Made by a program: the position numbers and the translations under genes
Assembly (NCBI GenBank): GCA_016844425.1
Contig: JAERML010000021.1
Location: 1-18,659, forward strand
Length of the DNA: 18,659 bases
Source: Bacteroidota bacterium
Lineage (GTDB): Bacteria; Bacteroidota; UBA10030; UBA6906
Reading direction: 5' to 3'
The notes under the pieces: generated by a model
What the model saw: only the letters and a program-made list of their open reading frames with translations
Database searches by the model: none
Told to the model about the DNA's origin: nothing
Shown here: piece after piece, positions 1 through 8,121 of the stretch
Position numbering within the stretch: the first letter of the stretch is position 1
Layout of the letters: each line of letters starts with the position of its first letter

Positions 1-1222
1 CGGATCGGAAGAGTTCCGCCACTACGTTCCAGCAACGATGGGTTGGGTGATGATAGAAGAAAAGAGGCTCTTGCCGCGCATGCTTCTGTTCGACCATTCT
101 CTGAAAATAGGCCACCATTTGCTCCTCCGTGTACCCGGTCCGCAACAAGCTGCCAATGCAGACGGGATGAATTGGCACCTGCATCGTCTCGTACGTTTTT
201 CCGGAGGATTCCGGATACAGAGGAAACGTATCGTACGCGTAGGAGAATTCCGAGGAATATGCAAAACCGACCTGGTCAATCGCCGCGGCCAATGCGGGGT
301 GCCAGACGCCAAATGGTGCGGTAAACCCTTCAGGTCGAAGGCCTGCCGATTGCATGAGTTTACGCGCCCGGGTAATACTTGCCACATTGGCATCTGTGCT
401 TTCAAAGGTGGTATGCTCAAAGCAATGTACGCCAATCTCCTGACCGCGCAGCCCGGTAAACCAGGGGAGCCATTGCTGATGACTCTTCACATCAAGATAC
501 CATGACATGCCGATTCGATGCTCGGACGCGATCTCATACAATTCATCCACATCCCGTTGCGGCGCCCCGTCAGTATCAATACGGAACGCGAACATATTTT
601 CCTTGCCCTCCGGGAAGTACCAAAGATGGACGTATGGGATCCCTCGCATCCCATGCAATAGCTCAAACGATCTACGCATGAGCCGCCGCATCTCTCCTTT
701 GCCGACTCGTGACACTCGTTCTGTGGGAAGTCTCTCCAACGAGCCATAAAAATTCTTGGATATGGCGTTGCCGTCATGAAGAGCCCTGGACAGATCAAAG
801 GGGAGCAGAACCGCGAACCCACCCCACAAGGCGCCTGCATACAGCGCGAAATTGTTGGTATCGAGACGAAGGCAGTTCGCTTCTCGCGCAATCGAACCCT
901 CCACGCCAAGATCGAGCAAATGAATGTCCGGGAAGATTTCATCATGATCTGCAACGATGTACTCGATTCGTCCCGGTCGTGACTCGCACCCGGGAAGTCC
1001 CGTCAGATGCGCAACGTATCCGATAACTGCCCCACCATCGCGGAGATATTTCTGCACCGCTTCGCGTTCAGCCGTCGTCAAAGCGCTGCACACGATCAGG
1101 AGGCTACACTCTTGTATCAGTGCGCTGGAGAAAACATCGACAACCTCATGCGGCACCCCCTCCTGCTGCACAAGTTGTTCCCATCCCGACGAAGGGTGCG
1201 TCAATCCGAGACAAACCTTCAT
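1..1222 (-). CDS. Polysaccharide deacetylase (NodB-like) with an extra N-terminal domain, C-terminus cut by window edge
   Basis: Likely removes acetyl groups from a cell-surface or exported polysaccharide. The frame stays open for 407 codons from ATG 1222 to the left edge, so the C-terminus is missing. NodB-type features lie in the second half: FRIDTDG around residues 213-219 (the metal-binding Asp pair D216/D218), VHCFEH with H266 and H270 in the H-x3-H metal site, TAPFG at 301-305 (the Arg usual in the family's RxP motif is Thr here), and FYHHPTH near 389-395. Residues 1-200 are not deacetylase; they begin MKVCLGLTHPSSGWEQL and look like a small alpha/beta domain, perhaps glutamine-amidotransferase-like (inference). 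The start ATG overlaps the flippase stop as ATGA, so the two are translationally coupled. The family call is firm; the substrate is unknown. There is no signal peptide, which suggests a cytoplasmic site of action. Confidence 0.85.
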   Translation of the reverse strand, partial: MKVCLGLTHPSSGWEQLVQQEGVPHEVVDVFSSALIQECSLLIVCSALTTAEREAVQKYLRDGGAVIGYVAHLTGLPGCESRPGRIEYIVADHDEIFPDIHLLDLGVEGSIAREANCLRLDTNNFALYAGALWGGFAVLLPFDLSRALHDGNAISKNFYGSLERLPTERVSRVGKGEMRRLMRRSFELLHGMRGIPYVHLWYFPEGKENMFAFRIDTDGAPQRDVDELYEIASEHRIGMSWYLDVKSHQQWLPWFTGLRGQEIGVHCFEHTTFESTDANVASITRARKLMQSAGLRPEGFTAPFGVWHPALAAAIDQVGFAYSSEFSYAYDTFPLYPESSGKTYETMQVPIHPVCIGSLLRTGYTEEQMVAYFQRMVEQKHARQEPLFFYHHPTHRCWNVVAELFRS

Positions 1223-2622
1223 ACAAATCTCTCCCGCAAAAACCGCAGCTCATCCCTGGTGATTCCCCTGAGCAACGCAAGCGCTGCGACATAAGCGACA
1301 AATGCCAGAGTGCAATTCGTTAGAACCCCAGCATCATTGCTCAGATAGGCAACAACTGCCATGACAACACCGGCAGTAAGAGGCTTGACTAATACGGGAC
1401 CGAGCCTGACACGAACACTCCGGCCGGATGCGCGCATCATGAGCATGAGGATGACAAATTCACCAGCTGCCACCCCGAACGCGGCACCGTGGGTTCCGGC
1501 AACCGCAGTCATCACAATGATGAGAAAAGCAAGAAGCAGCGCCCCCACCATCGCGTTCCGGGCATATTCCTTCTCGCGTCCTGCACCAATCAGGATGCCC
1601 ATGTAGACTGAGTTCAAGAGCGTGAACGAGAAGAAGCCCAGTAGAATACGGAGTACGGGAATTGCCCCCTCATAGCTACCTCCGAAGACGAGTATGACCG
1701 CTGTAGGGGCGAGTATAATGCCAATCACTACGATGGGTAGAGAGGCAACGATAATGATCTTGACAGTCATTTCTGCAAGAAGGGGTACCTCACCAGATCG
1801 TGTCACGAAATAACGACTGACCACCGGAAGGAACAGGGCACTCAGGAGCCGGTCGATGAGGAGAAGAAAGAACACCAGCTTCATTGCGGCGCTGTACACT
1901 CCAACGTCAGCAGTCCCAACCACCACTCCGATCACAAGAGGTGGGAGATTTGTAGCACTCTGCGTAAGAAACATTGCCACCCCGAGTGGAATTCCCGCTG
2001 TGGCAATCTCTTTCCAGACGGCTAGTGACCATTGCATTTTCATCCTCCCAAAACGTCGACGGTAGACTACCCACAGCATCGCGGCGCCAGCGACGTTCCC
2101 TGCGCCAAACGCAGCGGCTGCCATAAGTAGTCCCTCCTTTCCCTGCACCAGGGCAAGAACAAGGAGGCCATACACGAAATAGTTCACCAACTTTGCCACA
2201 CCAACAGAAACAAAGTCTTCCTTTCCCTGGAAGAACCAATCGAGCATAAAAGCTAGAGGTACAAGTGAAGCGGCAAAGAGGATGACGATGTTCCGTATCA
2301 ACTCCTGCTCAATGACCAGATGTGCCGCGGCAATGGTCACGCTCCATAGGAGTAACGCAAGAGTGAGACGAAAGGAAACAACAGCACCAACACGCTCGGC
2401 ATCAAGCCCGGTTAGCTTCGCAACGTTGCGCACCTCAAGGATCTGAATCCCGGGACTGGCTGCCAGGCCGAGGTATCCCAGCACTGCGAGGCCAATGTTC
2501 ATAACACCAAACCCGGAAGGTTCAAGGACACGCGCCAGATATACGGTTATGAAAAAGCCGAGGAACCGACTCCCTGCATCGCCGAAGCCAAGGGAGAGAA
2601 GATTTTTGAGAGGTCGCTTCAT
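1219..2622 (-). CDS. Polysaccharide flippase, Wzx/PST family membrane protein
   Basis: A 467-residue, strongly hydrophobic protein with about 12-14 predicted membrane segments along its whole length. The N-terminus (KNLLSLGFGDAGSRFLGF, then YLARVLEPSGFG) is typical of the polysaccharide synthesis/Wzx branch of the MOP superfamily, which moves lipid-linked oligosaccharides across the inner membrane. Length is normal for the family. The gene overlaps its upstream glycosyltransferase and its downstream deacetylase by 4 bp each (ATGA), so the three form a tightly coupled operon. That context supports export of a glycan repeat unit. The transported sugar cannot be told from sequence. Confidence 0.88.
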   Translation of the reverse strand: MKRPLKNLLSLGFGDAGSRFLGFFITVYLARVLEPSGFGVMNIGLAVLGYLGLAASPGIQILEVRNVAKLTGLDAERVGAVVSFRLTLALLLWSVTIAAAHLVIEQELIRNIVILFAASLVPLAFMLDWFFQGKEDFVSVGVAKLVNYFVYGLLVLALVQGKEGLLMAAAAFGAGNVAGAAMLWVVYRRRFGRMKMQWSLAVWKEIATAGIPLGVAMFLTQSATNLPPLVIGVVVGTADVGVYSAAMKLVFFLLLIDRLLSALFLPVVSRYFVTRSGEVPLLAEMTVKIIIVASLPIVVIGIILAPTAVILVFGGSYEGAIPVLRILLGFFSFTLLNSVYMGILIGAGREKEYARNAMVGALLLAFLIIVMTAVAGTHGAAFGVAAGEFVILMLMMRASGRSVRVRLGPVLVKPLTAGVVMAVVAYLSNDAGVLTNCTLAFVAYVAALALLRGITRDELRFLRERFV

Positions 2623-3620
2623 TGGGCGAGTCCTCGGATAACATCCAGCAATGCCTTCTCCCGGCGTTCTTGTGTAAATTCAGTCGCAATGCGATGGCGA
2701 GCCTTCAGCCCATCCGACACTGGCGAAGCCAGTGCAGAACGTAGTGCCTGAACGAGCGCAGGCTGATCGCTGTAGGGCATCAGGTATCCCGTGTCGCCGA
2801 TTGCTGTGGGTATCCCTCCTGCAATTGTCCCCACGGGGATGCAGCCACACAACATCGCTTCGCAGAGAGTATTGGGAAGACCTTCAGTATATGAGGGCTG
2901 ACAGAACACTTTTGCCCGCTGGTAGTATGCAAGCAACCGGTCACGTGGCACAAATGGAATCAACTCGACATTTGACGGCGCCTCACGGTTGACCTCAGGC
3001 ATCAGGCGGGCGCGGATGCCAATGATTTGAAATCGAACATCAGGCATCAGAACCGCCGCGGCAAAGAGCTTGTCGATCCCCTTCTTCTTCATCCTCCATC
3101 GGTCATGACATGCGGCCACGGTCAGAACCATGTTCTCCTTTTCCCCTCCCGGTTTCCACGTGTCCGGATCAAAGCCGAAGGGAATATTGATGATGTTCCC
3201 TCCATCATATTCCGCAAGGCGTTTTGCCTCACCTTCCAAGAACGGATCCACAACAAGAAGTCGATCCGCATGACGAAAGGCATAGCGCATGATCACGGAT
3301 TTCCAGGGACTGAGCCAGATGCCATAGCGAATCTCTTTGTCCTTCGACGCATCCAGCCCTGCCACGACAATGACGGATCTCTTCCCCATTATTCTTGAAA
3401 GAAAAACAGTATAGCCTGCATACACGGAGCCAAACCACGACAAGGTGATGTCCGATCGCCACACACCCCCCGGCAACTTAAGCAATGCACGCCAACCCGA
3501 GACGATCACTTTCTCCAACCTGAAATGACGAGATAGGGTTACGGCATCATCTTCAATGAAAGGTGTAAAGAGTGTTGACGAAAAGAGGATTCCCGGAGCG
3601 ATCTGTGCTGGAGACGTCAC
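2619..3620 (-). CDS. Glycosyltransferase, GT4 (GT-B fold), start uncertain
   Basis: Transfers a sugar from an activated donor during surface-glycan assembly. The C-terminal half carries the GT4 signature: PFGFDPDTW, a PSYTEGLPNTLCEAMLCG segment containing the donor-binding E-x7-E pair, and AGGIPTAIGDTG after it. The N-terminal beta strand of the GT-B fold reads ILFSSTLFTPFIEDD. The frame is open upstream to a GTG at 3755, which would give 378 residues and overlap the SGNH gene by 41 bp. The extra residues look unlike the family (many Cys and Tyr, no fold-like pattern), so I place the start at GTG 3620 (333 residues). Neither start has a clear ribosome binding site, nor does TTG 3647. The stop overlaps the flippase start by 4 bp. 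Confidence 0.82.
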   Translation of the reverse strand: MTSPAQIAPGILFSSTLFTPFIEDDAVTLSRHFRLEKVIVSGWRALLKLPGGVWRSDITLSWFGSVYAGYTVFLSRIMGKRSVIVVAGLDASKDKEIRYGIWLSPWKSVIMRYAFRHADRLLVVDPFLEGEAKRLAEYDGGNIINIPFGFDPDTWKPGGEKENMVLTVAACHDRWRMKKKGIDKLFAAAVLMPDVRFQIIGIRARLMPEVNREAPSNVELIPFVPRDRLLAYYQRAKVFCQPSYTEGLPNTLCEAMLCGCIPVGTIAGGIPTAIGDTGYLMPYSDQPALVQALRSALASPVSDGLKARHRIATEFTQERREKALLDVIRGLAQ

Positions 3621-3714
3621 TGAGTCTGGATGCGCGCTGTCAGACAAGATTAGGAGGGAAAGTGAATCAAACACTGAAGCTGCCGTATAAAGATACCGCA
3701 AACAATACCAACAA

Positions 3715-4815
3715 TCAATTGGCCTCTGATGCCGGTAGCCCTCGCAACAGTCCACGGAGTGTGTCCGCGAGAACCGTACCCGCTACAGCGTGACCGTACT
3801 CGCTCAAGTGGTGGTCCGCCTGCCAGAACAAATGACGGGCATGTGCAGAGTCGGCGGCCGCACTGAACCGCTCCTTCAGATCAACGAACGGTATGCGTAG
3901 CCTCGTCAGAATTGCATGAAGATCGATACTCACCTCCTCTTCAGTTTTCCTATCCGGAGCGAATCCGAGTATATGCTCGATGGACGCAAAATCCTCCCCC
4001 GCGGATCCGGGCTCTACCTGGTATTTCGTTGGAAGGATGAGGATAAGCGGGACAATCTGATGTTCGCGGCAAATAGAATCGATGGAACTGAACAACTCTT
4101 CATGCATCCGGGATGCGCGGGCTAGACTATCGGGATGTTGTTTGAAGTAGTATGCCTGCGACATGCTCTGCCACATTGCATAGCGGTTGACTCGTTCAGC
4201 TCTCATACGGGGACTGAAATCGAGGCGACGGAGGCCTCGCAAAATGATGCTGTGTTTCAGCCAGCGGTCATACAAGGTGGGCCCCGCTGCTGTATGCAAA
4301 ATGTCCGCATAATCGTTCCCGACGAAGACGGTGAAGACAGCAACACAAGGGCGAAGCCGGAGCAAACGCTTCAACAATTGTGCATGCTGGCGGATGCAGG
4401 ACAGACCGATCCCAGCGTTCAGTACTTCCACAGGAGTCTCTGATGAACGGTTCAGAAGATCTTCTGCTACATGCGGAAAGGAGTCTTTGTTGTTCACCAC
4501 ACCATCCGTGTGAGAATCTCCAAACACAACTACGCGATGGTTCACATTAGCTTGCTCTAATGTTGCGCGATCTTCCCGCAAACCGATGTTGTTCGTACGA
4601 TACACTACCTTCCCGGACTGCGCTTCAGGCCATGACACTTCAAACTCGACATTTGGCTGGTGGATGAAGCCGATCTCTTGATCAAAAACAAAAAAACGCT
4701 CCCTCATATCCTCTGTGAGCAGCCCATAGACGAGACTCCAGGTAAAGTCGAGCACGACCACGAATCCGATACTCATGGCAAGCAGGAGAAGTTTCTTTGC
4801 GCGTTCTTTCTTCAT
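3715..4815 (-). CDS. Membrane-anchored SGNH/GDSL hydrolase
   Basis: An esterase/acyltransferase-like enzyme, 366 residues. Residues 9-31 form one hydrophobic segment after a Lys-rich start, consistent with a membrane anchor whose catalytic domain faces the periplasm. Catalytic blocks are visible: GDSHTDG at 99-105 with nucleophile S101, NAGIG at 133-137, VGND at 165-168 with N167, and ADHHLSEYGH at 333-342 supplying D334 and H336. In polysaccharide clusters such proteins often add or remove O-acetyl groups; that role is inferred from the flippase, glycosyltransferase and deacetylase downstream. It is the first gene of the minus-strand cluster. No clear ribosome binding site precedes ATG 4815. 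Confidence 0.85.
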   Translation of the reverse strand: MKKERAKKLLLLAMSIGFVVVLDFTWSLVYGLLTEDMRERFFVFDQEIGFIHQPNVEFEVSWPEAQSGKVVYRTNNIGLREDRATLEQANVNHRVVVFGDSHTDGVVNNKDSFPHVAEDLLNRSSETPVEVLNAGIGLSCIRQHAQLLKRLLRLRPCVAVFTVFVGNDYADILHTAAGPTLYDRWLKHSIILRGLRRLDFSPRMRAERVNRYAMWQSMSQAYYFKQHPDSLARASRMHEELFSSIDSICREHQIVPLILILPTKYQVEPGSAGEDFASIEHILGFAPDRKTEEEVSIDLHAILTRLRIPFVDLKERFSAAADSAHARHLFWQADHHLSEYGHAVAGTVLADTLRGLLRGLPASEAN

Positions 4816-4918
4816 CGAGATGTATATGTTGTGAGGAATTGCAGTAGAACATTACTGAAATCACTTCAGAAAGTAAATGGTAAGGTTGATGACATTCCAG
4901 GTGAATTTGCCCGAATCT

Positions 4919-4947
4919 TTGCATTTCCTGACGTCATTTGGTATATT
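4919..4947 (+). promoter_or_regulatory. Promoter candidate for the lipoprotein-mdtG-polA transcript
   Basis: TTGCAT at 4919-4924 and TATATT at 4942-4947 are separated by 17 bases. The same site also reads TTG-N20-TATATTCA, near the Bacteroidota form TTG-N17..23-TAnnTTTG. It lies 39 bases before the lipoprotein ATG in an AT-rich 171-bp divergent gap. An 8-bp palindrome, TGACGTCA, sits in the spacer at 4929-4936 and could be an operator, though a palindrome this short is weak evidence. Confidence 0.5.
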
Positions 4948-4986
4948 CATTCACAATAACGTTCCAAAAAACTCAGCCGCTCAATC

Positions 4987-5559
4987 ATGCGACTTGTCGC
5001 GCCGTTCACTCTTCTGCTGGCAGCAATCCTCCTGTCCGGATGTCTCACCGTGGAGACCAAAGAATACCGGATCACTTTGAAGTCCGACCATTCTGGGGAG
5101 GCGGTCATCAAGTTTGTCAACATTCTCTCGGAGGCAGACGATACTCTGGATATCTCGAACGATGATTTCCAACAGCTCACCGAGTTCTACATTCAAGGGA
5201 CACAACTGGAGAATGAAAACCCGGGCTTCCGGAACGTGAAAAAGCGGTTGTACGAAGAGAACGGGGTCCTGGTTGGAGAAGTGTCATTCACTTTCGATAG
5301 TCTCTCTGTCATCCGGTTGTTTCAGTATGACAATGAGAGCCCGTATATGTATTTTGTGGGGAACCCTCTCTCTACTGAACAACTACTGGAATCGAATGGC
5401 GTATTCGGACGAGATTGGATGCCGATCGTGTTCTGGCCGAAGGACACGAAGGAGTTTTACATCAAGACGAAAGTCGTTTCCGAAGTAGCGTTCCAGAAGA
5501 GTCTGTTGCCCAATTTCAGAGAATGGCAGGCGGCTCAAGCGCGACAGAAGAAACAGTAG
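4987..5559 (+). CDS. Lipoprotein of unknown function
   Basis: A 190-residue protein with a textbook lipoprotein signal: an N-terminal Arg, a hydrophobic stretch (residues 4-16) and lipobox LSGC with lipidated C19. The mature part starts LTVETKEYRITLKSDHSGEA and reads as a beta-rich domain with alternating polar and hydrophobic residues; the tail (FREWQAAQARQKKQ) is a charged helix. I do not recognise the family. It should be anchored on the periplasmic side of a membrane. The MFS exporter starts 3 bp after its stop, so the two are almost certainly co-transcribed and may work together, but nothing in the sequence proves a partnership. No clear ribosome binding site precedes the ATG. Confidence 0.8.
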   Translation: MRLVAPFTLLLAAILLSGCLTVETKEYRITLKSDHSGEAVIKFVNILSEADDTLDISNDDFQQLTEFYIQGTQLENENPGFRNVKKRLYEENGVLVGEVSFTFDSLSVIRLFQYDNESPYMYFVGNPLSTEQLLESNGVFGRDWMPIVFWPKDTKEFYIKTKVVSEVAFQKSLLPNFREWQAAQARQKKQ

Positions 5560-5562
5560 CGC

Positions 5563-6801
5563 ATGGAATTATGGCGTAAGAACCTCTACATCCTCTGGGG
5601 CACGCAATTTCTTGCCATGATGGGGATGAACCTCGTTGTCCCCTTCCTTCCATTCTTTATTCGTGAATTGGGTGTTACTGAACCTACCGAGCTGGCACGG
5701 TGGAGTGGACTTGTTTTCTCCGGCCCATTTGTCCTATCGTTCATCGCAACGCCCATTTGGGGAAACCTTGGTGACCGGTATGGACGAAAGATCATGGTCG
5801 TCCGCGCAATTTTTGGACTTGCCATTTCCCAAGTGCTGGTTGGCCTCTCGCAAGACGTCTACCAGTTGTTCCTCTTCAGAATTGTGCAAGGAGCAATCAG
5901 CGGCTTCATTGCCTCGGCCCTCGCCTTGGTATCCACCAATACGCCAAAGGACAGGATTGGTTACGCACTTGGATTTCTTCAGTCCGCTACGGCCGGGGGG
6001 ATGGTCCTCGGACCGTTCGTCGGTGGGCTCCTGGCTGACCTATTTGGTTACCGGGAGATTTTCTTTATCACTGCCTCACTGTGCACAGTCAGTGGAGTTG
6101 TTGTTGTTCTCAAAGTGAAGGAAATTTCACGGGGAACTGTAGACGGAAAGAAGTATACCGTGTTCGAGAACTATCGACTCATGTACGCTGACAAACGTCT
6201 CCGCGTCGTTGGGCTTACCCTTGTGGTCGGGCAAATCTCTGTTTTGATGATCGAACCAATCTTTGCACTCTTCATCGAAAGCTTCACGGCCGACACCCGG
6301 TATCTCTCCACGCTTGCAGGCGGGATATTCTCTATCTCGGGTCTCTTCATGGTTATCTCTGCACCATGGTGGGGCAGGCGGAATGACCGGAAAGGATACA
6401 AGAAGAATCTTACGATAGCGCTCGCCGTGGTGGGCGTTGTCTACGCCGGACACATGATTGTAAGAGACCTTGTGCAATTGAGCCTGCTGCGGGCTTTCCT
6501 GGGATTCGCACGTGGCGGGGTCTTGCCTGCACTCTACTCACTGACAAGCTTCTACGCTCCCCAGGAACGCAGAGGCGGGATGATTGCGATTGCCTCAAGC
6601 CTGACCATCCTGGGAAACATGTTGGGACCGATCTTAGGTGGGTTCGTGGCCGGGCACTTTGGGATCATGACTTCATTTGTGGTTAACAGTTGCATGCTGG
6701 TGACAATGAGTCTCATCGTTTGGCGGAACCTGGACGAGCAACCAATCAGGCAAGAATCCACGAGGCCGGGAGAAGCCTCAGCAGATTCAGCACAGATCTG
6801 A
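5563..6801 (+). CDS. MFS drug exporter, MdtG-like (DHA1 family)
   Basis: A 412-residue proton-driven exporter of the major facilitator superfamily with about 12 membrane segments. The loop between helices 2 and 3 carries motif A, GNLGDRYGRK, at residues 67-76, and a degenerate second copy, GRRNDRKGYKK, begins the equivalent loop of the second half near 271. GGMVLGPFVGG around 145-155 is motif C, typical of drug/H+ antiporters. The opening (VVPFLPFFIRELGV, then RWSGLVFSGPF) resembles E. coli MdtG closely. The C-terminus ends in a polar tail rich in Glu and Ser. It sits 3 bp behind the lipoprotein gene. The family is secure; the substrate is unknown. Confidence 0.88.
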   Translation: MELWRKNLYILWGTQFLAMMGMNLVVPFLPFFIRELGVTEPTELARWSGLVFSGPFVLSFIATPIWGNLGDRYGRKIMVVRAIFGLAISQVLVGLSQDVYQLFLFRIVQGAISGFIASALALVSTNTPKDRIGYALGFLQSATAGGMVLGPFVGGLLADLFGYREIFFITASLCTVSGVVVVLKVKEISRGTVDGKKYTVFENYRLMYADKRLRVVGLTLVVGQISVLMIEPIFALFIESFTADTRYLSTLAGGIFSISGLFMVISAPWWGRRNDRKGYKKNLTIALAVVGVVYAGHMIVRDLVQLSLLRAFLGFARGGVLPALYSLTSFYAPQERRGGMIAIASSLTILGNMLGPILGGFVAGHFGIMTSFVVNSCMLVTMSLIVWRNLDEQPIRQESTRPGEASADSAQI

Positions 6802-6849
6802 TCTGTAAGCCTCCGCCACCCTATATCAAATAACTTTCTGAATCTCACT

Positions 6850-8121
6850 ATGGCTCGACCGGAACGACTTTTCCTCCTTGACGGCATGGCACTGGCCTAC
6901 CGAGCCTACTTTGCGTTCATCACCCGTCCGCTTATCAATAGTAAAGGTGAAAACACCAGTGCGGTCTACGGTTTTGTGACAGCCCTGATGAAGATCCTCG
7001 AGGACGAGAAGCCCGAGCATGTTGCTGTTGTCTTCGACACACGCGAACCGACTTTTCGACATAAGATCTACGGTGAGTACAAGGCCACACGACAGAAGAT
7101 GCCGGAAGACATGGCCTCGCAGATGGAGAAGCTAAAGGATGTCGTGCGGGCATTCAACACGCCGCTCCTGGAACTCCCCGGTTACGAAGCGGACGATATC
7201 ATCGGGACACTCGCCCGACGGGCTGAGAGCGAAGGCGTCCTAACGTACATGGTTACAGGGGACAAGGATTTCATGCAACTCATCTCCCCCTGGATCAAGA
7301 TGTACAAACCAGGAAAATCCGCCGCTGATTCAGAGATCGTGGATGAGAAGGGCGTGCTGGAGAAGTTCGGCGTCACCCCTGAAAAAGTCATCGATGTTCT
7401 GGGACTTATCGGTGACAAATCGGACAATGTTCCCGGCGTTCCCGGCATCGGAGAAAAGACCGCAATCCCCCTGATTCAGAAGTTCGGGTCGATTCCGGAG
7501 CTCTATGAACACGTGGATGAAATTCCACAGAAGGGCGTCCGGGAGAAACTCATTGCGCATCGGGAGAAAGCCTTTCTTTCGCGAAAGCTGGTGACCATTG
7601 ATACGAACGTCCCCATCGACATCGACTTCCACCAGCTGCGCGCCGCGCGGCGGGACACTTCCCAGCTCATCAGACTCTTCGGGGAGTTGGAATTCAAAGC
7701 TCTGGCACGCCGTCTTCGCGATACAGAGCTTTTTGACGACATGCTCCCTGATGCTAAGCGGACACTGCCGCCAGAGCCAATCTCCGCGCCCCTTGATATT
7801 TCGACTGACGAGCATCAATACCACTGTGTCACAACCAGGGAGCAGCTTGACGCATTGGCATCCACACTGGCCGCTGCGGAACGATTTGTCTTCGACACAG
7901 AGACAACCTCCACCAACCCGTTCGCAGCCGTGCTCGTAGGACTTTCTTTCTGCGTCAAGGAGCGAGAGGCTTTCTACATCCCTGTCAATGCCGGCATGAG
8001 CGCTTCGAACGACCATGGTCCCCTTTTTGGCAGTCAAATCGCGGCGTCGCACAACCACACCACGCAAGCAATGCCATCAAGAAGGTCGGACAGAATATCA
8101 AGTATGACATGCTCGTCCTGA
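6850..8121 (+). CDS. polA: DNA polymerase I, N-terminal part (5' nuclease and start of 3'-5' exonuclease), frameshifted
   Basis: First part of DNA polymerase I, which removes RNA primers and fills gaps. The 5' nuclease/flap endonuclease domain (residues 1-290) is complete, with metal-site residues D11, D63, EADD at 113-116, GDKD at 137-140 and GDKSDN at 188-193, followed by the helix-hairpin-helix segment VPGVPGIGEKTA. The 3'-5' exonuclease domain begins near 325 with Exo I, FDTET (D349, E351). Homology stops about residue 393 (GPLF); the remaining 30 residues are out-of-frame sequence ending at 8121. The rest of the enzyme continues in the -1 frame (8109-9617). The gene starts 48 bp after mdtG with no clear ribosome binding site, and is probably in the same transcript. 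Confidence 0.9.
   Translation: MARPERLFLLDGMALAYRAYFAFITRPLINSKGENTSAVYGFVTALMKILEDEKPEHVAVVFDTREPTFRHKIYGEYKATRQKMPEDMASQMEKLKDVVRAFNTPLLELPGYEADDIIGTLARRAESEGVLTYMVTGDKDFMQLISPWIKMYKPGKSAADSEIVDEKGVLEKFGVTPEKVIDVLGLIGDKSDNVPGVPGIGEKTAIPLIQKFGSIPELYEHVDEIPQKGVREKLIAHREKAFLSRKLVTIDTNVPIDIDFHQLRAARRDTSQLIRLFGELEFKALARRLRDTELFDDMLPDAKRTLPPEPISAPLDISTDEHQYHCVTTREQLDALASTLAAAERFVFDTETTSTNPFAAVLVGLSFCVKEREAFYIPVNAGMSASNDHGPLFGSQIAASHNHTTQAMPSRRSDRISSMTCSS
8020..8105 (+). other. Frameshift interval within polA
   Basis: Recognisable polA sequence leaves the first frame at about 8028 and resumes in the -1 frame at about 8070. The interval opens with the homopolymer runs CCCC (8020-8023) and TTTTT (8024-8028), where a lost base would produce exactly this shift. 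Both frames are open across the interval, so the exact site cannot be fixed. The usual helix before the Exo II motif (a leucine-rich stretch ending near LKPLLE in relatives) is not readable in any of the three forward frames, so a small deletion may accompany the shift. Confidence 0.75.

Noticed and set aside
38..954. Several open frames of up to 155 codons on both strands at the left end.
   Set aside because: The deacetylase frame runs unbroken from 1222 to the edge with the correct motifs; the others are out of frame with it.
4844..4858. Small inverted repeat CTGAA-ATCAC-TTCAG in the divergent gap.
   Set aside because: A five-base stem is expected by chance; it has no T-run and no clear relation to either start.
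4929..4936. TGACGTCA palindrome as a regulator binding site.
   Set aside because: Eight bases are too few to claim an operator without a second copy or a known regulator; it is only mentioned within the promoter entry.
8020..8031. Programmed ribosomal frameshift signal in polA.
   Set aside because: There is no X-XXY-YYZ heptamer in the proper frame; only a single-codon slip on TTT is possible, and no strong downstream hairpin is evident. A sequence error or true mutation is more likely.
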